Assembly (NCBI RefSeq): GCF_021513275.1
Contig: NZ_CP090978.1
Location: 3,782,001 to 3,846,000 of the forward strand
Source: Paenibacillus hexagrammi
GTDB taxonomy: Bacteria > Bacillota > Bacilli > Paenibacillales > NBRC-103111
Length of the DNA: 64,000 nt
Direction: 5' to 3'
Shown: positions 33,805 through 43,395 of the stretch, piece by piece
Layout of the letters: each line of letters starts with the position of its first letter
Position numbering within the stretch: position 1 is the first letter of the stretch
Program-made: the position numbers and the translations under genes
The notes under the pieces: model-generated
Told to the model about the DNA's origin: nothing
The model's database searches: none
What the model saw: the letters and a program-made list of their open reading frames with translations, nothing else

Positions 33805-34802
33805 TTACTCCCTTTCGTATGCGGTACGCCAATTTGATGGTGTGTCCCCTTCCCATAGGCGAAAAGCGCGGTAAAACGAATTCTGATCTTTATATCCAAC
33901 TAAGAAAGCAACTTCTTTTATTTCGAGCTTCGGGTCTGCCAAGTATTCTCGAGCCTGCTCATGCCGAACCTGTGTCAAAAGCTGCTTGAAAGTCATCCCT
34001 TCGTCATTAAGGCGGCGCTGTAGGGTACGATCGCTCATACCTAATTCACTCGCTACAGCATATATGTCAAAGTGCCCTCCAGGTAAACTGCGCTTAAAGA
34101 TCCATCTGACCATCTCGGTGATTGTTGGGCTGCGCTGTTCCTCCAATGAGCGATCCAATACGGGAGTCAGGATTTCCAGCAACTCATTATTATACGAAAT
34201 AAAAGGACGATCCAGATCGTTTCGATGCAGAATCATTCGGTTATAGGTTGTACCCATACGGATTGGGCACCCAAAGTAGGTTTCAGGGTCTTTATATCAC
34301 CCATCGATTGAGAAAATTCCACAGACTTTGCAGTTATAGACTGGCCTGTTCCCCGTCTCCCAAGCTCAAGAAGAAAGGCCAATGTGGTTCCAATCAACAC
34401 GGGCGGTTCGGGATGATCGATACTCGTCCAGTCCAAGTCGATGATACAGCGCTCTCCTTCTTCGGTTACATGTAATCTTTCCGGAGGGCACATTTGTTTG
34501 TACCGGGACATTCGATTAAGAGCGTCGCGATAGTTACGAGCATGGTAGGTCGCTAAGACGGCCGGCGGGTATTGTGTCGTCTCAAAGACAGTTACAAGCT
34601 TAGTGATGGCCTTGGCAGTTTCGCCAACGTGATCGGAGTATGCTTGCCAGATTTTAAAATATTGGGCTGCAGTGACTGCCGTTGATTCTGCAATAACCGA
34701 TAGAGGCAGCCCCGCATTACGAACTACTTCGTGCGGTATCATTCCTAATTGTTGCAATCCCGCCCAGAATCCCTGGGGAATTTTTATACGATCCGTTTTC
34801 AT
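33805..34802 (-). pseudogene. AraC-family regulator (arabinose-binding-like N-domain), frameshifted
   Basis: The upstream part (34233-34802) reads an N-terminal sensor domain (IPQGFWAGLQQLGMIPHEVV) up to LGAQSVWVQPITE and stops. The downstream part (33805-34257), in another frame, continues RMGTTYNRMILHRNDLDRPF and ends in a typical AraC DNA-binding domain (YAVASELGMSDRTLQRRLND, IKEVAFLVGYKDQNSFYRAF). Adding one base near 34258-34262 joins them into one ~330-residue protein with the spacing expected for this family (AQS-VRMGTTYNRM). As written, no full-length product would be made. The intact nature of both halves suggests a recent mutation or sequence error. Confidence 0.85.
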
Positions 34803-34862
34803 TACGTATAAATCTCCTTTAGTTACTTACGTCTATCTCCCCTGACACATTCCCCCTCCATG

Positions 34863-35648
34863 TCAACTACTAGCACTCGCATAACGCCTTAGAGCAAACT
34901 TCCAAAACCATCGAACCAGCGCGAAAAATATAGCAGCAGCAGCCAAGCTGACCCCGGCCTGATACAAGGTCAGCTTGCCAATGAGCGCAGCAGCGGGATA
35001 AGTCGTTATAAATGCTACCGGAAACAAATACGTAAGCACGAATTTCAGCACGCCTTTATACACCGTCACCGGGAATCTGGCCGTTTCAAATACGGAGCTG
35101 AATAAGAAGGACAAATTGTCCACTTTCACCGCCCAGAAGGAGAGAATCATCATCCCCATCCATAAGGAGTAGATGACGACAAGCGACGCCAGAAATACTA
35201 TGAGGAACATGAAGGCCTGTGATACGGTCGGCATTGCATCCAATTTCCACAAACTGTATACAACGAGCCCCAATCCGAGCAGTACATCGGCAAGTCTCCA
35301 GAATACAAGGTGGCGAAAGCTGATATAAAACTGGCTGTCTACCGGCTTGGTGAGAACAAAGTCCAATGTTCCTTTGCGGATATGACTGACGAGCCTCGAC
35401 ATATTGGGCTGCAGGAAAAATTCGATAAAGCCGTGAACGGCATTGAAAATTCCAAGCAGAACCATTACCTCATAATATCCCCAGCCACCGACCTGGCCAG
35501 ATCTGTAGAAGTACAGCTGAACCGTCAGCACAGCCATCGCCAGCCAGAAAACGGTGCTTAGCAGATTAGCGGCGAAATTGGCGCGGTATTCAAATTCTTC
35601 GACCAAGCACGCCCTTACAAATTCTCGAAATAAGCGCACATACTTCAT
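34863..35648 (-). CDS. ABC-2 exporter permease, DUF990-like, second subunit
   Basis: 261 residues with about six membrane helices (e.g. AMAVLTVQLYFY, FMFLIVFLASLVVIYSLW). Conserved features of this permease type are visible: RKGTLDFVLTKPVDSQFY near residue 95 and an amphipathic N-terminus. GGAGGAG precedes the ATG at 35646-35648. It is the last gene of the ATPase-permease-permease set. Such sets export unknown, probably lipophilic, substrates. Confidence 0.88.
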   Translation of the reverse strand: MKYVRLFREFVRACLVEEFEYRANFAANLLSTVFWLAMAVLTVQLYFYRSGQVGGWGYYEVMVLLGIFNAVHGFIEFFLQPNMSRLVSHIRKGTLDFVLTKPVDSQFYISFRHLVFWRLADVLLGLGLVVYSLWKLDAMPTVSQAFMFLIVFLASLVVIYSLWMGMMILSFWAVKVDNLSFLFSSVFETARFPVTVYKGVLKFVLTYLFPVAFITTYPAAALIGKLTLYQAGVSLAAAAIFFALVRWFWKFALRRYASASS

Positions 35649-35695
35649 GTCCGTGCTCCTCCTTGCTGGAAAGCTGTTACGGTGTCTTCTGAATG

Positions 35696-36511
35696 CTAAC
35701 CTCCAACAGCCCCGAACTTCTTAATCCCTTGTCTCCATTCCCAGCGATACACGGCATAAAGGAGCAGCAGCCAAGCGAATTGAACGGCAAAATTAGGAAG
35801 GATGGCTCCCGCTCCTCCCTGCAGCTTACCTGTCAGCAGCTCCACAGGAAATCCAACCGCGCCGTAGAAGGGCAGCCATCTTGCCGTCATTTCCACCCAT
35901 TCCGGAAACATGGTGAGCGGTGCCAGCCGGCCAGCCAAAAATAAATGCAGCCCCTCGTATAAGCCATAAATGGCTGTAGCCCGATTGGTCCAAAACGCCA
36001 ACAGGCCGAACTCGAACCCAATAAGCAACCGCTGTGCCGAGGAAAGAAGAATCGCCAGAACAGCCAGGACGTAGAGGCTAGGCGAAGCTTCAAGCCGCAA
36101 AGCGGGAAATATCCAGGCTAATACCAACCAAGCGGGAATCAGCACAACCGCAAAAAACATTTTATATACCAAATTTTGAGCAATGCTCCAATGAATCGGG
36201 TGAAAGGGACGCACCAGCTTAGAGGACAAGGAGCCGTCCTGAATATTTGCATCCAAGTCCCACACATCCCAAGTGCTTGTCAGTCTGTCTACCAGAAGGA
36301 CGCCCAGAAAGTACACGATATAATCATGCGCGTTAAAGCCGGCCACCGAGCCTCCTGAGCTGATGGATAGCCATACAGCTAGGCTGACCAATGGTTGGAT
36401 CAAAGCACCTGCCATCCAGATGACACTTTCGCTCCGATAGGCTAATAGGACCGCCCATTCCACTCGGCATAGCGCCTTATATTTATTCCAAAACAGCTGC
36501 CAGGCTCTCAT
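35696..36511 (-). CDS. ABC-2 exporter permease, DUF990-like, first subunit
   Basis: 271 residues, six predicted membrane helices. The motif DGSLSSKLVRPFHPIHWSIA is the counterpart of the RKGTLDFVLTKP motif of the sister subunit, so the two form a heterodimeric channel. The start ATG overlaps the corrected ATPase stop by ATGA, which supports reading the ATPase as a full-length gene ending at 36508. Confidence 0.88.
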   Translation of the reverse strand: MRAWQLFWNKYKALCRVEWAVLLAYRSESVIWMAGALIQPLVSLAVWLSISSGGSVAGFNAHDYIVYFLGVLLVDRLTSTWDVWDLDANIQDGSLSSKLVRPFHPIHWSIAQNLVYKMFFAVVLIPAWLVLAWIFPALRLEASPSLYVLAVLAILLSSAQRLLIGFEFGLLAFWTNRATAIYGLYEGLHLFLAGRLAPLTMFPEWVEMTARWLPFYGAVGFPVELLTGKLQGGAGAILPNFAVQFAWLLLLYAVYRWEWRQGIKKFGAVGG

Positions 36512-37523
36512 GAATCATTCCTGCCTTCCGCCGCTTTCGGCTTCCCTTCAAATGCTCTTGAGATCACGGATTCCATGGAAGGGTCCTCAATCGTCAAATC
36601 CATGATGTTAAAGGTCGTCAGCAATTTGCCAGAGAGGCTTGATACCTGATCCCGCGGCACTTCAAGCTCTAGGTCCGGGAACGCATCATGAATAAGCTTC
36701 CCCCGCCCTCAGCAACAATCCGCTCGAACTCACTTCGCTGCTTAATCCGCTGAGCCAACTGCAGACGGATGTGCTTGTTGGGTGCGTAGGTATCTACCAA
36801 TGCGGCTATGTCCCCATCATAAAGCAGCTTGCCCTTGCCGATGACAAGCACACGTTCACAAAGCGCGGTAACATCCGCCATATAATGGCTCGTTAGCAGT
36901 ATGGTCGCTCGATACTTTTGATTGTAATCCTGTATGAACCGCCGCATAACCTCCTGCATATTCACGTCCAGCCCAATGGTAGGCTCATCCAAAAAGACGA
37001 TGCGCGGACGATGCAGCAAAGCCGCCGCCAGTTCACATTTCATGCGCTCTCCGAGGGAAAGCTGTCTCACAGGCTTACGGATCACCTCTTCGAGTTCAAG
37101 GAGCTCTATCAAATCATTAAGGGTTTCTCGATACTCCCTTTCGGGAATTTCATAGATCACCTTATTAACCAGAAAGGTTTCGGCGGCAGGTATGTCCCAT
37201 ATCAATTGGCTCTTCTGCCCCATCACTAGACTAATCTGTTTCTTGAACTCTTTCTTCTGCTCAAAAGGCTTGAACCCACCAACGCTTACTTCACCGCTAG
37301 TAGGGTACAGCAAGCCTGTCAGCACCTTCATGGTCGTTGTTTTCCCTGCTCCATTTGGCCCAAGAAATGCAACTATGCTTCCTTCCGGAATGGTAAAGGA
37401 GATATCCTCCACAGCCTTCACTGTCCGAAATTTTCGATTCCACAAGCTGCGTATCGATGCTGCAAACCCCGGCTCCCGTTCATGTACCCGGTAATGTTTG
37501 CTCAGATGCCTAACCTCAATCAT
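36508..37523 (-). pseudogene. ABC-2 exporter ATP-binding subunit, frameshifted near the C-terminus
   Basis: The intact part (37523 to about 36705) has Walker A LGPNGAGKTTTM, the Q-loop VMGQKSQLIW, signature LSLGERMKCELAA and Walker B IVFLDEPTIGLD. At a run of five C residues (plus strand 36700-36704) the frame shifts and stops 11 codons later. With one more base it continues KLIHDAFPDLELEVPRDQ and ends IEDPSMESVISRAFEG at 36508, overlapping the permease start. This is the usual C-terminus of the family (~335 residues). A homopolymer sequencing error is likely. Even the short form keeps all nucleotide-binding motifs. Confidence 0.88.
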
Positions 37524-37951
37524 AGCGATTCCTCCTCGCCTGGGACAGGGGGATTTGCCTTCACTTCCTCCAACAATCGCTGCAGATGCTCATCGACAAT
37601 CACAATATCCAGATCATAGGGGAGAAAGAAAGCTTCCTCGATCGCGCTAAGCTTGTTCAAATATACACGACTGTCATTCAAGAGTTTGTTTAGATCAATA
37701 CCCAGTGTAGGAGTCGGATAATTCTCCAGCTTTTGAATACCGGCACTGAACAGCTTGATCGAACCGCTTACGTTTCCATTTGCATGATGATAAAGGCCTA
37801 CTGCAATCTGCAGCAGACCTTGATATAGAGGGCTTCGTCCTTCTTCCAGCCAAAGCTCCTCCATCACCTCATGACATTCAAAATAATCTCTTGCTTCATT
37901 AAAATAATACAGGTACTCGACATATAGACGATCATATTGATTCTGATTCAT
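37520..37951 (-). CDS. DUF309-domain protein
   Basis: 143 residues. The core ARDYFECHEVMEELWLEEG and the LLQIAVGLYHHANGN segment are characteristic of DUF309, an all-helical family of unknown function with conserved Glu/His residues that could bind metal. The start ATG at 37949-37951 (MNQNQYDRL) is 4 bases after the alarmone synthetase stop; AAGGAG lies rather far upstream (14 bases), within that gene's end. The 3' end overlaps the ABC ATPase start by four bases, so all these genes are coupled. Confidence 0.85.
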   Translation of the reverse strand: MNQNQYDRLYVEYLYYFNEARDYFECHEVMEELWLEEGRSPLYQGLLQIAVGLYHHANGNVSGSIKLFSAGIQKLENYPTPTLGIDLNKLLNDSRVYLNKLSAIEEAFFLPYDLDIVIVDEHLQRLLEEVKANPPVPGEEESL

Positions 37952-37955
37952 AGAG

Positions 37956-38759
37956 TTAGGATTGATCTCCTTTTTTGGCTCTTGAGATCGCAGCTTCGAT
38001 CTCCATCGACAAATCACTTAAGCTCCATACATCTTCATTCTCCCAGATTTCATTAAATCGCAGCTGAAATTGGGCCGCTTCCCGAATCCGGTGGTAAAAA
38101 TAGAGCACCTGTATGTTGTTAAGCACTTTGTTGACCAGATTGGAGTTGTCCTCGAACATTTGCTGCGCTTCAACAATCTCATCCCGGATGCTCGACATTT
38201 CCTGATCCAGTAAATAAGCCGCTTCAGCCGCTTTGCTAAGTCTCGCTCTCACATCTTCTGGTAGTGTCTCTTTATACTTGTAATTTAATGAATGCTCGAT
38301 CGTAGCCCAGAAATTCATCGCTAACGTTCTGATTTGTATCTCCGCAAGAACTCTTTTCATCCCCAATGCGGTTTGAACGGGGTATTCAATAATTATATGA
38401 TAGCTGCGGTAGCCGCTTGGCTTCTTATTCGCAATATAGTCCTTTTCATACACAACAGACATGTCCTGTCTGGCTCTAATGAGATCAGCAAGCCGTTCGA
38501 TGTCTTCAACGAATTGGCACATGATGCGAATCCCCGCTATATCTTCAATTCCGGATTCCAGCTGATCTACCGGAACGTTTAGCCGCTTGGCTTTATCCAA
38601 AATGCTTGAAATTTTCTTAACCCTGCCGGTTACAAATTCGATCGGCGAGTATTCTTCTCGGCTCTTCAGCTCGCCGCGGAGCGTCTTAAATTTCACTTTC
38701 AGCTCTTCTACAGATTGTTCATAAGGGAGTAAAAACTTCTTCCAGTCTCGTCCATCCAT
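37956..38759 (-). CDS. Small alarmone synthetase (GTP pyrophosphokinase family)
   Basis: 267 residues, a RelA/SpoT synthetase domain without hydrolase or TGS domains, like B. subtilis YjbM/YwaC. Seen motifs: RVKKISSILDKAKR, GIEDIAGIRIMCQFVEDI, KPSGYRSYHIIIEYPV and EIQIRTLAMNFWATIEHSLNY. It makes (p)ppGpp-type alarmones from ATP and GDP/GTP in the cytoplasm. ATG at 38757-38759 is chosen because GGAGG stands 9 bases upstream and the family starts here (MDGRDWKKFL). It lies between pyrD and the DUF309 gene. Confidence 0.92.
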   Translation of the reverse strand: MDGRDWKKFLLPYEQSVEELKVKFKTLRGELKSREEYSPIEFVTGRVKKISSILDKAKRLNVPVDQLESGIEDIAGIRIMCQFVEDIERLADLIRARQDMSVVYEKDYIANKKPSGYRSYHIIIEYPVQTALGMKRVLAEIQIRTLAMNFWATIEHSLNYKYKETLPEDVRARLSKAAEAAYLLDQEMSSIRDEIVEAQQMFEDNSNLVNKVLNNIQVLYFYHRIREAAQFQLRFNEIWENEDVWSLSDLSMEIEAAISRAKKGDQS

Positions 38760-38787
38760 CTTTTCTGCCCTCCATTCACTGATGAAG

Positions 38788-39885
38788 TCACTTATGATCG
38801 GCACCTATTGCCTGGGAAATATGCGTGTATCCATCTTTAGCGAGCAACGCTTTAACACCTTTGTTTAATTGGCCTAGCAGTCCAGGACCTTCATATATTA
38901 ATGAAGTATATACTTCTACGAGGCTGGCCCCGGCCCGTATTTTGTCATATGCATCCTGTGCAGAAAAAATGCCTCCGGAGCCGATAATAGGAAGCTTTCC
39001 ACCAGTTAATTGGTATACGCGGCGAATTACCTCCGTCGAACGCTCCGTAAGAGGTTTGCCGCTGAGACCGCCTGTTTCGAGCCTATTCGAGTGAGTCGTC
39101 CCCGCCCGATTCAGTGTCGTATTCGTCGCTATGATGCCAGAGACTCCGCTGTTCTGGATAGTCTTCACCGTCAACTCCAATTCAGCGTCGGTAAGATCCG
39201 GAGCAATCTTCACGAGGACAGGCTTACCGGAATCCTGGTGCTTTCGCTGCTGCACATTCATTTCATCTGTAACTGCATCCAGCAATCTCTCCAAATCGTT
39301 GCCATGTTGTAAATTACGCAAGTCCGGCGTGTTTGGTGAACTGATGTTTACCACAAAAAAGTCCCCATATGTATACAACGCCTGAATGCATGCACGGTAA
39401 TCATCTTCCGCACGTTCATTCGGAGTCACCTTGTTCTTACCTATATTAATAGCTACGGGTATATCTCTCTTGCCTGCTTTACGAAGATTGGAGGCCATTT
39501 CCTCCACACCAACATTGTTAAAGCCCATTCGATTAATGAGCGCATGATCCTGCGGTAAACGGAACAGGCGGGGCTGTTCGTTGCCGGGCTGCGGCTGCGG
39601 TGTAATCGTGCCCACTTCCATAAAGCCAAATCCAAGCTGCGAAAAGCTCTTTACCGCTTTCGCATTCTTATCCAAGCCCGCAGCAAGTCCGACCGGATTC
39701 GAAAAGTCAATTCCCCATAGCTGCTGGGCCATGCTCGTGTCTCGGGCAACCCCCCAGATTGCCTTCAGCACTTGCTTCCCGCCGGGAAATGAGCCTACAC
39801 CCCCGAGGCCGTCTATGATAAGATGGTGCGCTTTTTCAGGGTCCATTCGAAACAAAATCGGTTTGCCAATCGTTTTATACAGCAT
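38788..39885 (-). CDS. pyrD: Dihydroorotate dehydrogenase (quinone), class 2
   Basis: 365 residues. Class 2 membrane-associated enzyme oxidising dihydroorotate to orotate in pyrimidine synthesis with quinone as acceptor. The N-terminal amphipathic helix (LYKTIGKPILFRMDPEKAHH) marks class 2. FMN-site motifs are GLAAGLDKNA, FGFMEVGTITPQPQPGN, NRMGFNN, INIGKNK, NISSPNTPDLRNLQ (catalytic Ser) and PIIGSGGIFSAQDAYDKI. ATG at 39883-39885 (MLYKTIG) is preferred, with GGAG 9 bases upstream; an earlier ATG is too near. Unusually for Bacilli it is outside a pyr operon. Confidence 0.93.
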   Translation of the reverse strand: MLYKTIGKPILFRMDPEKAHHLIIDGLGGVGSFPGGKQVLKAIWGVARDTSMAQQLWGIDFSNPVGLAAGLDKNAKAVKSFSQLGFGFMEVGTITPQPQPGNEQPRLFRLPQDHALINRMGFNNVGVEEMASNLRKAGKRDIPVAINIGKNKVTPNERAEDDYRACIQALYTYGDFFVVNISSPNTPDLRNLQHGNDLERLLDAVTDEMNVQQRKHQDSGKPVLVKIAPDLTDAELELTVKTIQNSGVSGIIATNTTLNRAGTTHSNRLETGGLSGKPLTERSTEVIRRVYQLTGGKLPIIGSGGIFSAQDAYDKIRAGASLVEVYTSLIYEGPGLLGQLNKGVKALLAKDGYTHISQAIGADHK

Positions 39886-40059
39886 GTCCATACACTCCGT
39901 TCTGTAATTACTCTAACTGTCAGTTTAGCTGACAAAACCAAATTATGCAATCGACAAACATCGAATCTTCCTGCCATATATCGTCCCTAACAGCAAAAAT
40001 CCCTGCAGCCTGTCGGCGCAAGGAACTCGGTCTGAAGCTTATGTAGAAAACTGAATTCG

Positions 40060-40890
40060 TTAGACGCTGCTGCGCTGAAGGACACGTTCCAGATGCATCG
40101 TCAAATATCCGGTCTCATCCGGGGGCACTTCAACCTTGAGAGCATCGCTAAGCTGCATGGATAAGACCGTTGCTTTCAAGTATATGTCGCCGTACTCTTC
40201 TTTTATTTTATCAAGCAGTGTATTTTGCAAGGTTTTCCCCTGCTTGACCCGTTCAATCAACCCTTTTAAATGGCTGATAAAACGCAGTGTGGAAAACGAA
40301 TCCTCAAAGCCGAAGCCGAGCTCCTTGGCCGCCTCAATCGTTTGCGATACCAGCTTCACAACCGCCAGCGATTCCGTTGGACGTTCCTGCGAGCGCGCCC
40401 CTTTGAAATGCATCGCCAAGAAGGCAATTTCATCTTCAGGCAGCATCACATCCAGATGTTCATTCAAAAATTGCACGGCTTTGCTGGCGACCTTATACTC
40501 CTCCGGGTACATATATTGGATCTCATAGGCAAACGGATTTGTAATAAAGATTCCCCGCTTCTGACGCTCCACTGCAAAATTAATATGATCCACGAGCGAT
40601 GCATGAATCGTTTCGGAGAATTCACCTTCCAGCATGCCTTGCGCGTAGGCAATGACTTCTTCGGTAATACCGATAATCTTCACATCGACTGCGTTTAGGA
40701 TCTGCTCATAATTTTTTAGCACTTCGGAAGTATGCAGCAGAAATTCTTGCGTAATTTCACCATCAAGAGACATACCGGGCGTTTTCTTGAAGCCGATTCC
40801 TTTCCCGAAGGCGATCGAATTCTTTCCAGAAGATAAGTGCGCCATCACAACATTATGGGACAGCACATGAATAATGGTCCGTTCAATCAT
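40060..40890 (-). CDS. PRD-type transcriptional antiterminator (GlcT/LicT family)
   Basis: 276 residues. An N-terminal RNA-binding CAT domain (residues ~1-57, SSGKNSIAFGKGIGFKK) is followed by two PRD domains. Conserved regulatory histidines are seen in SLVDHINFAVERQ and FLAMHFKGA (PRD1), and RFISHLKGLIERV and YLTMHLERVL (PRD2). These are phosphorylated by PTS proteins to control antitermination. It lies 24 bases after the EIICB gene. This order (PTS gene, then regulator) is the reverse of B. subtilis glcT-ptsG. GGAGG precedes the ATG. Confidence 0.92.
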   Translation of the reverse strand: MIERTIIHVLSHNVVMAHLSSGKNSIAFGKGIGFKKTPGMSLDGEITQEFLLHTSEVLKNYEQILNAVDVKIIGITEEVIAYAQGMLEGEFSETIHASLVDHINFAVERQKRGIFITNPFAYEIQYMYPEEYKVASKAVQFLNEHLDVMLPEDEIAFLAMHFKGARSQERPTESLAVVKLVSQTIEAAKELGFGFEDSFSTLRFISHLKGLIERVKQGKTLQNTLLDKIKEEYGDIYLKATVLSMQLSDALKVEVPPDETGYLTMHLERVLQRSSV

Positions 40891-40914
40891 AAGACACCTC
40901 CGAATGTACTTAGG

Positions 40915-42372
40915 CTAGTCCTGATTTGAATCCCGATCTGCAACAAGCATGGGCTTGATACCCTCACGAATTTGCTCGGATTCCGTACCGAATACAACGT
41001 GGACATTGCCTTTACCAAGCCTAATGACCCCGATAGCTCCCAGCGCTTTGAGCTCCGTATCCTGCACCCGATGTTCTTCCTTAACAAGCAGCCGCAGTCT
41101 CGTGATGCATGCTTCCACCGAGACAACATTAGCTGCTCCTCCAATATGCTTCAAAATGCTGCCCACTCTGTCTTCCTTGCCCGGATTGACGAACTCTGCA
41201 TCTGCTAAATCATTGCTTGCCTCCGAATGTTGATCCTCAGAGCGCTCCCGCAATTTAAAAGGAAAAAAGTTGATAACCAGACGAAATGTAAAGTAATAAA
41301 CGATAAAATAAACAGGTGCCAGCAGCAAAATCCAATACGGCTTGGTAGAAGCACTCCAGCTGAGTGCAAAATCGATGAAGCCTGCCGAGAATGTAAAGCC
41401 CATATGCACCTGCAGGAGCTTCATCAGCATGAGGGATAATCCCGTCAAGACCGCATGCGCTACATATAATCCAGGTGCCAGAAACATGAATGCGAATTCG
41501 ATCGGCTCTGTTATGCCGGTTAAAAAGCTTGTTAAACCTGCCGTCAGCATGACTGATACCACCATTTTCCGATTACCGGAACGTTCGGACCTCGCTATGG
41601 CCAGCGCCGCAGCAGGTAGACCGAACATGAAGATGGGATAGAAACCTGTCATAAATATGCCCGCCTCGGCATCACCGGCGTAGAACCTGGACATATCGCC
41701 ATGAACCACTTTACCCGTTGGAGTCACAAAGTCACCGATCTGGAACCAGGCAATGTTGTTAATGATATGATGCAGCCCAGTTGGGATCAGCAGTCTGTTC
41801 AGAGTTCCATAGATAAATACGCCGATTTCACCGTTATCTACGACCCACAGCCCTATCTCACTAATCCCGTGTTGAACCGGGGGCCATACATAGCCCATGA
41901 TAACTCCGAGCACGACCATGGCCAGCGAAGTCACGATGGGGACAAATCTTTTTCCTCCGAAAAAACCAAGCGCTTCAGGAAGCTCCACATGTTGAAATTT
42001 CTCAAAAAACAGCGCCGAAAGCATTCCTACAGCTATGCCGCCCAACACGCCCATATCAAGCCTGTCGATCGAGGAAGTCCCTGCCTGAAAATGCTTCAGC
42101 ACGTTATCAAATACCAGATAGCCGACGGTTGCCGCAAGCGCAGCGATCCCTTCTCCCGAGGTTAATCCGATGGCGATCCCTACGGCGAATATCAGCGGAA
42201 GATGGTCAAGGATGGCACTGCCGCCTGACTCAAAGATTTGCGCAAGCTGTACAAGCGCCGGATGGCTGAACTCCATCTTGCCAATCCGCAGCAGAATGGA
42301 TGCTGCCGGCAGCACGGCGATTGGAATCATTAAGGAACGGCCGATTTTTTGCAGCAAATACATGATTTTCAT
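40915..42372 (-). CDS. PTS sugar transporter EIICB (glucose/N-acetylglucosamine family)
   Basis: 485 residues. The EIIC domain (~1-370) spans the membrane, beginning LLQKIGRSLMIPIAVLPAAS and containing PTGLHHIINNIAWFQIGDF and GITEPIEFAFMFLAPGLY. The EIIB domain (~405-480) carries the phospho-Cys in SVEACITRLRLLV. There is no fused EIIA, so a separate one is needed. The sugar (glucose, GlcNAc or glucosamine) cannot be fixed from sequence alone. TATAAT at 42436-42441 (minus strand) gives a leader of only ~60 bases, and no clear RAT/terminator structure is visible in it. GGAG precedes the ATG. Confidence 0.9.
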   Translation of the reverse strand: MKIMYLLQKIGRSLMIPIAVLPAASILLRIGKMEFSHPALVQLAQIFESGGSAILDHLPLIFAVGIAIGLTSGEGIAALAATVGYLVFDNVLKHFQAGTSSIDRLDMGVLGGIAVGMLSALFFEKFQHVELPEALGFFGGKRFVPIVTSLAMVVLGVIMGYVWPPVQHGISEIGLWVVDNGEIGVFIYGTLNRLLIPTGLHHIINNIAWFQIGDFVTPTGKVVHGDMSRFYAGDAEAGIFMTGFYPIFMFGLPAAALAIARSERSGNRKMVVSVMLTAGLTSFLTGITEPIEFAFMFLAPGLYVAHAVLTGLSLMLMKLLQVHMGFTFSAGFIDFALSWSASTKPYWILLLAPVYFIVYYFTFRLVINFFPFKLRERSEDQHSEASNDLADAEFVNPGKEDRVGSILKHIGGAANVVSVEACITRLRLLVKEEHRVQDTELKALGAIGVIRLGKGNVHVVFGTESEQIREGIKPMLVADRDSNQD

Positions 42373-42449
42373 ATCTTGATCTCCTAGTTCGTCTGCTGAC
42401 GGGGTCCGATTCCCGCTCCATCTTTTGATAAGCTCATTATAGTAGAAAG

Positions 42450-42496
42450 AACACCTGCCCTGAAAGGATAAATTCCTCTAGGGTAAGGTGTTTTTT
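42450..42496. terminator. Terminator between the sugar ABC operon and the PTS operon
   Basis: AACACCTgCCCT (42450-42461) pairs with AGGGtAAGGTGTT (42480-42492) around an 18-base loop; runs of T follow on the plus strand and CTTTCT on the minus. It closes the sugar ABC operon and overlaps the -35 region of the PTS promoter. Confidence 0.75.
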
Positions 42497-42514
42497 CTAT
42501 ATTGCTATGCCGAT

Positions 42515-43353
42515 TTATTTGACAGCGCCGGCTGTGATCCCACTGGCGATCTGCCTTTGGAAGATCATATAGATGATGAGCGTCGGTATCGTCGTGATGA
42601 GCAGTCCCGCGAATAGCGGCCCCCACTGACCCGATACTGCATCTCCGCCTGCATGACCGCAAGTCCGATCGGGAGTGTGTATTTCGCAGGATCATTCGTC
42701 AAGACGACACCTAGAAAATACTCGTTCCAGTTATTGAGCATATTGGTGATCAAAACCGTAATGAGCCCCGGCTGCGAAAGTGGCAGCATAACCCGAAAAA
42801 ACGTTCCGTAATGCGAGGTTCCATCGATGATTGCCGCTTCTTCAATCTCTTTCGGGAGCGTTTTATAGAAGCCCACCAACAAGAAAATACCGAATGGTAA
42901 ATTAAGCGCAGCGTAAACGAGGATAAGCCCTAGCCAAGTATTAATTAAATTCAAATCATTCAGCAGGAAAAAGAGCGGGATGAGCGCGAGCGCAAACGGA
43001 ATCATCATAGAGGAGATATAAATTCCGTAGAGAATTTTACCCCCTTTAAACTCGTATCTGGCTAAAATGTAAGCCGTCATGGCGGATAAAATCATACCCA
43101 AGAGGGTACTTCCTATAGTCACTACGATCGAGTTGATAAAATAAGTGCTGAAATTATACTTGCTCCACACATAGGTAAAATTAGACCAGAGCAGCGGAGC
43201 TTTGGGAAGAGCCCACGGCATATTTAGAAAGAACTGTTCGTTATTTTTCAAGGCATCCAATAAGGTCCACAACAGCGGATAAAGAACCGCAATGCTCCAG
43301 ATCAAGAGCACAAGCCATACACTCAGTTTTGCAATAGGATTTTTCACAGTCAT
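42515..43353 (-). pseudogene. Sugar ABC transporter permease (MalG/AraQ type), frameshifted near the C-terminus
   Basis: Six membrane helices and the inner-membrane EAA loop (EIEEAAIIDGTSHYGTFFRV) are intact. After AEMQY near 42635 the frame departs from the family and stops at 42565. One base added there restores SGQWGPLFAGLLITTIP and TLIIYMIFQRQIASGITAG, ending AVK at 42515. This is the normal family terminus (length ~280). The gene pairs with the permease at 43396. Confidence 0.88.
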
Positions 43354-43395
43354 GGTTCCGTTTGTCCCTCCTTCAGTATCATATTCTTGGTCGGT

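Noticed and set aside
40060..42496. RAT antiterminator element before the EIICB gene
   Set aside because: Only the terminator-like hairpin of the upstream operon is visible, placed before the promoter; the short leader has no matching structure.
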